This document shows positions 57,014-64,000 of a stretch of 64,000 bases of DNA, one piece after another. Numbering within the stretch: position 1 is the stretch's first letter; the number at the start of each line of letters is the position of its first letter. Under the pieces are notes generated by a model. The model ran no database searches. It was not told the origin of the DNA and worked only from the letters and a program-made list of their open reading frames with translations. Source of the stretch: Mixophyes australis (taxonomy: Eukaryota; Chordata; Amphibia; Anura; Limnodynastidae); the NCBI GenBank assembly GCA_036250195.1, contig JAVHZZ010000003.1, positions 15,545,004-15,609,003 of the forward strand, written 5' to 3'. Made by a program: the position numbers and the translations under genes.

Positions 57014-58895
57014 CGTACCTAACCCGTGCACATTTTATTCTCAACTAAGGGTGAACCATAGTCTAGTTCCTTTTTAAAACATCTATTTCCCACTTCAAAC
57101 ACCAATAAATTGTTGTAGAGATGACCACTGGAGACTATAATCAGTGACACTTTTATCACAGCTTTACCATTAAAGAATTTTCTCAAGATTTTGACAGTTA
57201 CGAAATCCTTGTCTGTTACATAAGCCCTTTCCTTTATAAAGAATGGCTTACAGATATAATGAAAGCATTTCACAATTACAAGCATAATTCATTTTTTGTC
57301 AGCATCTCATTTCTCTTATCCCAGAAACACCACCACGGGGGCTTTATTAGGCCTATTAAAATTTGCCGTTTTTAGCATTAGTATATTTATTTCCAATATG
57401 CATAGTGATATGCAGTGGAGAAACTAGATTTTGTTTTCTGGAGTGAGATAATTGAAAGGAGATAAAGGTGTGCAGAGTTGCATTTTCAGGCATGTTTCCT
57501 ACCATGTACAGGCAATTCCAGTCTGCAAAGTTGCTTTAATTTTGCACCAGCTCAGACATTGGATCACGTCCTTTACTTTTAATGGCACCAGTTTTGTTCC
57601 TGCATGCCGCCCTTCACCAGAGAAGCACATTTCCATGCTAAGAAATGTAATTACCAGGGCCTGTGCTAGGATATTATATGAACCAAAGCAATCTACCAAC
57701 TACCTCTTTAATAATGTTACATTTTTTTCTTCACATCTACAACGTGTGTGTGTGTGTGCGTGCGTGTGTGTACGTGCATATGTGTGTGTGTGTGTGTGGC
57801 GGGGGGTAGCTATGCATGTCTAGCTTCCCTCATCCCCACCACAAGTACAGATTCATCTTCTCTGGGGTGTAGAAATCTGTATCCGGTTACCCAAGTAAAT
57901 ACCATTGGTATCCATGTAGGCAGAATTACCTACCCAAGGACCACCTACTCACACAGCCCTTACCCATATCCATACATCCCAACATTTGTGAACCATGTTT
58001 TGATTGTGGGAGTTTACATGATGATTTACTGACGAGAAGGCGGTGTGGTGATGATACATGGGGGCATGGCTATGTCACATCGGGGTGCACCATGTCTAGC
58101 AAATCCTGGCAAAATTCCTTATAAAATTTTTTGTTAAAATGTGCCTACATGCATAAAATTATAAATGCAATACAACCCCATCTCCATGCTTGTCATTGCC
58201 AGCAGATGGGGAAAGTAACTGTGCCTTCCGGCTTGCTTTGCTGGTGAGTTGCGCTGGAGGAGAGAGGGGACCCGGAGAGATCTCCAAGAGTGACCCCTAG
58301 AGAGAAGGGGGGTTAGCACAGAAAATTGAAGGCAGAGCTGAGAGTGAGGTGAGAGTCTACCATCACAGAGGCAGAGTGTGAGAAGAAGTGAGACAGAGCA
58401 CAACTGCATAAAGGCTATCAGGGACACTAGGAAAAGTGAGTGCTTAAAATAGATTGCTGAAACCTGTGTACAGAGTGATAACAACAGAGGAGAGAGCACT
58501 GGTCTAGTTGACGAGTGAAATCTACCAGTCTATGAGATTGACAAAGAAGGAAGACATTGAACATCATTGCCTGAAAATGGAAAGTGTTTAATGGCCACTT
58601 GTTAATAGAGAGAGACTGTACCCTATTGGTCAAACTTTGGGTAGTGTTTTATCTGAGGCCAATCAGCACTGAGAAACTTGTGAGTCTGCCACCTTTAGCT
58701 TAAAGAAAGTCCCCGGTCAGGCAGGGAGACTCCTGGCCTGGGTAAATTGCGTGTCAGCTGGAAGGACTGCAATCGAGATCAAGTTTGCTGAAGAAGTCTT
58801 TTGTTCCCTTGCATCATTGCTGAAACACAACTGGCAGAAAAGTTGATCCCTTGTGTAATACAGTGTAAACCCCTAGAGACAGAGCTCTACAGACT
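57014..58895. other. No gene recognised; (TG)n tract at 57742-57798
   Basis: The frames 57452-57823 and 58499-58134 show no motif. The purine-rich stretch at 58250-58700 resembles a transcribed leader of an unknown repeat, but this cannot be supported further. Confidence 0.45.
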
Positions 58896-59013
58896 GTCAT
58901 ATTCGCAATTTTAAAGCAGTAATGCCGTGTCCCACTGCCTAACTAATCTAACTTAAGTGTTAGGGTTAAGCCACGGGGCACGGCATTGCCGCTTTAAAAC
59001 CGCAAATATGACT
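58896..59013. repeat. Palindrome related to the MITE at 56546
   Basis: GTCATATTCGCAATTTTAAA pairs with TTTAAAACCGCAAATATGAC, and the arms meet at GTGTCCC/GGGGCAC. Flanking TTACGTGACGTCAAAACGGC resembles the sequence after 56826. Probably the core of a second copy of the same MITE family. Confidence 0.65.
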
Positions 59014-59355
59014 GTCGCACTTTTACGTGACGTCAAAACGGCGTCTCTGCATTTCTTGTCTTCGATACGTTAGCTGTCATTTTTAAGTTCAGTCTATATT
59101 TATTTCTGGTCGGCCATGTAAGCATCTGGTTTTTTATGTCACTATAGTAACTGTTGGGGTTATCATTATCGGGAAAGTGACTCCCACCGTTTTCATTCCT
59201 ACCCTCATTGCCTTATTAATAGAGATAATTAAATTACTGTGATAACTGAATCAGCTAGAATCTTATATTAAAGGTTTCCTCAGTTTGCTTACTGTTATTA
59301 ATACTGATTTAAGGAATCAGGAAATGACATTAGCTAGTCCAGACTGGCTACCTTA

Positions 59356-59943
59356 AGGCTAGGAACACACTGGAGAATTTTCTGACCGATGTGTTACCTA
59401 CAACGGCTGAAGTTCCGATCGGTCGGGAGAATTATGCGAATACACTAGACATGATTTACCTTCAGATATGTGGTCTCTAGTCGTTTAGAGAATGACATCA
59501 CAGTATTCATTTATTCATTCATTGATTCATTCCTGTCATTCCTGTCACACTGATTAACCGCCTTGTTATAGCTATCCACATGTCATAACGAATTTCGTTA
59601 TATTCTGTGACTCTGAAACAAAATATTCCGTCTCAGAATGAACAGACAAATTATTCCACCTACAGCACTCTCTACATTTATTCACTGGGACATATTCACT
59701 GGCTGAAAAGACCATAACTCTGTAAATTCTATGGAGATCGTGATCGTGAATGTATACACACTACATGATTGGAATGAGATTATTAAACAGAATGACCAAC
59801 CAAATGAAACAACAATCGGTACTTTGGAATGAGTGTCGCCCAACGTGTAAGTATACACACTAACGCAATATTTGGCCGACTGGTCGTTTATCGGGTGATT
59901 GGCCCAATAGCTAGCTGAAAAACCTCCAGTGTGTACCTAGCCT
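59356..59943. mobile_element. MITE, 588 bp, TA target site
   Basis: The left end AGGCTAGGAACACACTGGAG pairs with the right end, inverted AGGCTAGGTACACACTGGAG. TA lies on both sides (59354-59355, 59944-59945). Internally non-coding. The class (Tc1/mariner-like or Harbinger-like) is uncertain. Confidence 0.82.
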
Positions 59944-60247
59944 TAGTTTAAAACAAAAGAGGGAGGGAAACTTCTTCCTCTGCATGTATAATACTGGCTA
60001 AGGATCTATCTGATTAATTTTTACCAGGGATGTGAGAGGGGGGTGGTATTGCCCAATTTTATGCTGATTATATATGGTGAGGTTGGTTTAAATGTGGTAA
60101 GTCTGATATTAAATAATGCTGTTATTTTTTTATATACTTAGTTTGGTGGGAAAAAAACATATATTTTCCATTATTAGAGGAACATTTAAATAAAAATGTA
60201 TTTTAGCAATACATTGATTTAAATGAAAATTTGAGAGATGTGTCCTT

Positions 60248-61025
60248 TGTTACGAGCCGCAGCTCCCCGACGGGCCGCCGCGGCTCGCTTCCGGCTCTCT
60301 CAGACGCCCCGGCCGTCTCCATGACGACCGGGGTCTCACTTCCGCCGCTGACGTCCCGGTTGCCTAGGCAACAACCGGGACGCTGTAATCCGGAGGCCGC
60401 AGCGCCCGGCCAGCGGTCTGACACCCGGGCGCATGCGCGCAGAAAAAGGTAACTTCTTGTTTTGTTTTTTGTGCATAGATTCTGTGGCGGAGTCTTGGCT
60501 AGGAAGTTACCATACCTGGCTCTGATAGAATTGATTATTCTGTTCTCCTATTTCTGTATGGCCTATTCTCTGAGATTAGTGCAGTAGGGAGGGGTCTCAC
60601 TGGCACTCACTCCTATTGGCTCCCCTTGCTACTTAAGGCAGTGAGGACAGAGCCTCATTGCCAGTTATAGCTTCCTGTTTGGCTAGGCTCCTGTTCCTGT
60701 TTCCCTGCTCCTGTGTTTTCTCTATTATCGGATTTCCTGTGTATGACCCCTGGCTTGTTTTTCGGACTTCGTTGTATTGCCTGTGACCCCTGACTACGGC
60801 TTGTATTTTGATATCCCTGTCTGCTGCCGGCCCTTGACCCTTTGCCTGGACCTCACATCGCTGTGTTCTACCACGCTGCCTCTGGGTTCTCCCCAGTCAG
60901 TGCACACTACACGACCCTCCGTTTGTCTGCAGCCAAGTCTGTCCCCACCACTAGGGGCTCCAGTGAACACCAGACATCGGAGCAGATTCCGGGTTCTGTC
61001 GTGCTGACTGAAGGAGTTCCTAACA
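60248..61025 (+). repeat. 5' LTR of the sushi-like element
   Basis: Starts TGTTACGAGCC and ends CCTAACA. The first 200 bp are GC- and CpG-rich. The sequence after it, TTATAACTGGCCCAAAA, would hold the primer-binding site. Confidence 0.85.
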
Positions 61026-61064
61026 TTATAACTGGCCCAAAATATACGATCCTATTCTCCACTG

Positions 61065-61907
61065 ATGGAACCCAGTCCAGCTCAGGTCCTAGCAGGGCAG
61101 ATCCAAGTCGTCTCGCAGATGGTTCAAGATCTTTCACTCAGGCTTTCTGCTCAAGAAGAAGCCGCCAAGGCCTCACAAGCAACTCCGGCACCTGAGCCAA
61201 AGTTAAATCTTCCGGACCGGTTCTCTGGAGATAGAACCTTATTCCGAAATTTTAAGGAGGGCTGCAAGCTGTATTTCCGTCTCAGGCCCCGCTCCTCGGG
61301 CTCGGAGCAACAGAGGGTCGGCATTGTCATCTCCTTACTCCAAGGCGATCCCCAATCCTGGGCGTTCAGTCTGACTCCTGTGGATCCAGCTCTACAGTCC
61401 GTAGACGCCTTCTTCAACGCACTTGGTCTCTTATATGATGACCCAGATAGGGTGGCCTCGGCTGAGTCCCACCTAAGAGCGCTGAAACAGGGGAGGCGGA
61501 CAGCGGAAGAATACTGTGCCGAGTTCCGACGTTGGTCGGTCGACAGTCAGTGGAATGACCCCGCACTACGGAGTCAGTTCCGGCTTGGGCTCTCGGAGCA
61601 GATAAAGGACTCCTTAGTCCAATATCCTTCATCATCTTCCTTGGAGGCCTTAATGCAACTAGTTATTAAAATTGACCGCAGGATCCAGGAAAGAAGGTCC
61701 GAAAAGGAGGCCGCCTCACCATCCTGGCCCTCTCCAGCCGTCTACTCTGTTCCTCAGGATTTACCGGAGCCCATGCAGTTAGGGGCTTATCGCCTGTCCC
61801 CTGAGGAGAAATCCAGGCGCCGGTCACTGGGGCTGTGTCTCTATTGTGGCAATAAAGGCCACCTCCTGCGTAGCTGCCCTAACAAGGCGGGAAAAGACCA
61901 GGCCTAG
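61065..61907 (+). CDS. Gag polyprotein of the sushi-like element, intact
   Basis: 280 residues. The N-terminal part (1-40) is helical. Then comes the capsid region (about 48-210) with FSGDRTLFRNFKEGCKLYF, LLQGDPQSWAFSL and AEEYCAEFRRW, all typical of the retrotransposon gag capsid shared with the mammalian PEG10/RTL/LDOC1-type proteins. Near the C-terminus (about 258-271) CLYCGNKGHLLRSC is a complete CX2CX4HX4C zinc knuckle for RNA binding. The start is the first ATG 39 nt after the LTR. The stop TAG at 61905 precedes pol, which lies in the -1 frame and stays open upstream of its first ATG (61940), so -1 frameshifting or reinitiation could express pol. Confidence 0.93.
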   Translation: MEPSPAQVLAGQIQVVSQMVQDLSLRLSAQEEAAKASQATPAPEPKLNLPDRFSGDRTLFRNFKEGCKLYFRLRPRSSGSEQQRVGIVISLLQGDPQSWAFSLTPVDPALQSVDAFFNALGLLYDDPDRVASAESHLRALKQGRRTAEEYCAEFRRWSVDSQWNDPALRSQFRLGLSEQIKDSLVQYPSSSSLEALMQLVIKIDRRIQERRSEKEAASPSWPSPAVYSVPQDLPEPMQLGAYRLSPEEKSRRRSLGLCLYCGNKGHLLRSCPNKAGKDQA

Positions 61908-61939
61908 GAGTAAAGGAGGAGGTACGCCTAGGTCTCCAG

Positions 61940-62242
61940 ATGGTCTCTTCCAAGAATTCGGTCTTAATCCCTGCTCGGATCATGTATGGTAATCGATCCG
62001 TTTCTATCCCTGCCTTTCTTGACAGCGGGGCAGCTGGAAATTTTTTGGATATAAACTTTGCCAAGAGACTTGGTATTCCATCCGTAAACTTAGACTCAGA
62101 AATCACGGTCTGCGGTCTGGACGGTAAACCGTTAACTGACGGAAGGGTCTCATATCAAACACCACCTCTGCAGCTTACGGTGGGAGCTCTCCATTCCGAA
62201 GTCCTCTCGTTCTTTCTATTCCCTGTTCCTCCGTACCATTGA
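61940..62242 (+). CDS. Pol, protease part (ends at a frameshift)
   Basis: About 100 codons containing IPAFLDSGAAGNFLD, the aspartic protease active-site loop (DSGA) that matures gag-pol, followed by FAKRLGIPSV and VCGLDGKPL. The frame stops at 62240-62242 just where protein homology continues in a different frame (LILGHPWLQLHNPHID from 62239). This looks like a single-base change near 62231-62238 rather than a programmed site. It may be a real inactivating mutation or a sequence error. Confidence 0.85.
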   Translation: MVSSKNSVLIPARIMYGNRSVSIPAFLDSGAAGNFLDINFAKRLGIPSVNLDSEITVCGLDGKPLTDGRVSYQTPPLQLTVGALHSEVLSFFLFPVPPYH

Positions 62243-64000
62243 TCCTCGGACATCCTTGGCTTCAACTTCACAACCCTCACATAGATTGGAGCACGGGGGA
62301 GATCATACGATGGAGTAAGGCTTGTTCCTCAACCTGTCTTGCTCTTCCTCTCCGGATTGTTCAGCCTAGTCCTGAATCTCTTCCATTGCCTTATCGTGAA
62401 TTCCACGACGTATTCTCGAAAAAAGAAGCAGACGCTCTACCCCCACACCGTAGCTACGATTGCTCTATTGATTTGGTTCCAGATGCCAAGCTTCCTAAGG
62501 GAAGATTATATGCCTTGTCTATTCCTGAAACTAAGTCTATGGATGACTATGTGGAGGAAAACCTCCGTAAGGGATTCATTCAACCCTCCAAATCACCCGT
62601 AGGAGCGGGCTTCTTCTTTGTGGCAAAAAAGGATGGAAGCCTTCGGCCGTGCATAGACTATAGGGGTCTAAATGGGATTACCGTGAAGAATACTTACCCG
62701 TTGCCACTCATCTCCGTACTTTTTGATCAGCTCAAATTAGCCACGATATTCTCCAAGATCGATCTGCGGGGGGCATATAATCTGGTTCGAATAAAAAAGG
62801 GCGACGAGTGGAAGACGGCCTTTAATACTCACTCAGGCCATTATGAATATCGGGTCATGCCCTTCGGCCTATGTAACGCCCCCGCAGTGTTCCAAGATTT
62901 TATTAACGATGTCCTGCGAGAATTCCTGGGGAGATTCGTGGTAGTTTATCTTGACGACATTTTGATTTATTCCCAATCACTGGAGCAACACCGTACTCAT
63001 GTCAAACAGGTACTTCTGAAACTCCGCCAGCACTGCCTCTTCGCTAAACTCGAGAAATGCGAGTTTGAAGTCACTCAGGTCACGTTCCTCGGATACGTCA
63101 TCTCACCTCGTGGCTTCTCCATGGATCCGAGTAAAGTACAGGCAGTTCTTGATTGGATCCGGCCTAGCAATCTTAAAGCCATCCAGAGGTTTTTAGGATT
63201 CGCTAATTATTATAGGCGATTCATCCAGTCATTCTCTGTATTGGTGGCTCCGATCACAGCCCTTACACGTAAAGGGGCTGATACCGTTAATTGGTCCCCT
63301 ACGGCCTTGACGTCCTTTCAAAAGTTAAAAGAGGCCTTCATCTCTGCACCTGTCCTCCGACACCCCAATCCGGAATTACCGTTTGTTCTCGAAGTGGATG
63401 CCTCTGACGTCGGGGCAGGTGCGATCCTTTCCCAGAAAGATATCACTGATCACTGTTTGCATCCCTGTGCCTTTTTTTCCAGAAAATTTTCCTCCGCTGA
63501 GACCCACTATGACGTTGGGAATAGAGAATTGCTAGCTATCAAGTGGGCATTTGAAGAGTGGCGCCACTGGCTAGAGGGAGCTAATCATGTGGTTACAGTA
63601 TATACTGACCACAAAAATCTACAGTATATTCAATCTGCTAAAATTGTGAACTCCAGGCAAGCCCGGTGGGTCCTTTTCTTCTCCCGTTTCAACTTTACAA
63701 TTACGTTCCGGCCTGGATCCAAGAACATTAAGGCAGACGCCTTGTCTCGCAGCTTCATCGCCTCTCATTCTTCCCTCACTGAAACCGCTTTCATTATTCC
63801 GGCATCCAAAGTAGTCCTTGGCCTAACTCAGGATCTTGGCACAACCCTCCGGGGTCTCCAACAGTTGGCACCATCAGCTACTCCCAGGGGTAAATTATTC
63901 GTACCAGCTTATCTGAGGAGGACGGTCTTCACTGAATGTCATGATAATAAAACCTCAGGTCACCCTGGAGTATCCAAGACATTGGAACTGCTGTCTCGTT
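62239..64000 (+). CDS. Pol, RT - RNase H - integrase start (runs off the window)
   Basis: 587 codons without a stop. RT: KKDGSLRPCIDYRGLN, TIFSKIDLRGAYNLVRI (first catalytic Asp), MPFGLCNAPAVFQDF, and VVVYLDDILIYS at about 62938-62973 (YLDD, the other two catalytic Asp). RT connection: FLGFANYYRRFIQ. RNase H: FVLEVDASDVGAGAILSQ (about 63382-63435), NRELLAIKWAFEEWRHWLEG, YTDHKNLQYI, FRPGSKNIKADALSR. Integrase begins with the zinc-binding region, VFTECHDNKTSGHPGVSKT (about 63925-63984). The catalytic core and any chromodomain lie beyond the window. It lacks its own start and follows the protease frame after the frameshift. Confidence 0.95.
   Translation, partial: MILGHPWLQLHNPHIDWSTGEIIRWSKACSSTCLALPLRIVQPSPESLPLPYREFHDVFSKKEADALPPHRSYDCSIDLVPDAKLPKGRLYALSIPETKSMDDYVEENLRKGFIQPSKSPVGAGFFFVAKKDGSLRPCIDYRGLNGITVKNTYPLPLISVLFDQLKLATIFSKIDLRGAYNLVRIKKGDEWKTAFNTHSGHYEYRVMPFGLCNAPAVFQDFINDVLREFLGRFVVVYLDDILIYSQSLEQHRTHVKQVLLKLRQHCLFAKLEKCEFEVTQVTFLGYVISPRGFSMDPSKVQAVLDWIRPSNLKAIQRFLGFANYYRRFIQSFSVLVAPITALTRKGADTVNWSPTALTSFQKLKEAFISAPVLRHPNPELPFVLEVDASDVGAGAILSQKDITDHCLHPCAFFSRKFSSAETHYDVGNRELLAIKWAFEEWRHWLEGANHVVTVYTDHKNLQYIQSAKIVNSRQARWVLFFSRFNFTITFRPGSKNIKADALSRSFIASHSSLTETAFIIPASKVVLGLTQDLGTTLRGLQQLAPSATPRGKLFVPAYLRRTVFTECHDNKTSGHPGVSKTLELLSR

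Larger units (their letters stand above)
60248..64000 (+). mobile_element. Sushi-like Ty3/Gypsy (chromovirus-type) retrotransposon, 3' end beyond window
   Basis: A 778-bp 5' LTR is followed after 39 nt by an intact gag, then a pol in another frame containing protease, RT, RNase H and the start of integrase, in standard gypsy order. The element is open at the window end. gag is intact and pol shows only one break, so it is much younger than the other elements here. The vertebrate sushi-type assignment rests on the zinc knuckle, the protease context and RT sequence. Confidence 0.93.

Noticed and set aside
58134..58499. 121-codon frame on the minus strand
   Set aside because: Serine/leucine-rich complement of a purine-rich tract with no motif.
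60203..60452. CpG-rich island as promoter of a host gene
   Set aside because: The GC-rich segment is the start of the sushi-like LTR; any promoter activity would belong to the retroelement.

Overview
This window looks like repeat-rich, gene-poor euchromatin from an amphibian, most probably a frog with a large genome. That is an inference from three things: intronless class II olfactory receptor genes, a very high load of nested transposons of vertebrate type (Tc1, hAT, L1/Tx1, Penelope-like, sushi-like and Gmr1-like Ty3/Gypsy elements), and tRNA-headed SINEs with a GAT-rich tail. No tRNA, rRNA, CRISPR or bacterial feature was seen. The only intact host genes are two olfactory receptor (OR) genes, both on the minus strand, at 25720-26649 and 50614-51543.

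Layout. 1-1017 is a decayed Tc1 element. 2085-3819 is a solo LTR with target-site duplication (TSD) GACAG. About 4.8-12.65 kb is an old hAT transposon split by a complete but pol-less LTR retrotransposon (5114-7852, TSD CTTGT) and a Penelope-like element (about 8.6-10.5 kb, minus). 14.8-19.2 kb is an old L1 ORF2 on the minus strand carrying a SINE and a 412-bp MITE. 20-24.5 kb is mostly unrecognised AT-rich DNA. 24.5-29.9 kb and 49.4-55.8 kb are the two copies of a segmental duplication, each with one OR gene. Between them lie a second hAT pseudogene (30.0-32.2 kb) holding a solo LTR (TSD CATAC), and a decayed Ty3/Gypsy element on the minus strand (33.9-41.4 kb). The latter has integrase upstream of reverse transcriptase and is itself split by a 2,025-bp solo LTR (35528-37552, TSD CAGGT). 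A 5'-truncated L1 tail (45.4-46.15 kb) follows. 56.5-59.9 kb holds several palindromic MITEs. 60248 to the end is a young sushi-like Ty3/Gypsy element with an intact gag and a pol that runs off the window with only one visible frameshift.

The points most worth a second look are: (1) the copia-like domain order (IN before RT) of the 34-41 kb element; (2) an array of four stem-loops, one with compensatory base pairs, inside both copies of a large solo-LTR family; (3) a gag-only LTR retrotransposon whose zinc knuckle precedes its capsid-like domain; (4) a sharply bounded gene-conversion-like tract in the 3' third of the two OR genes; (5) shared GAT-rich 3' tails linking the SINEs to an L2/CR1-type LINE. 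All family names come from reading translated motifs by eye; no database search was possible.
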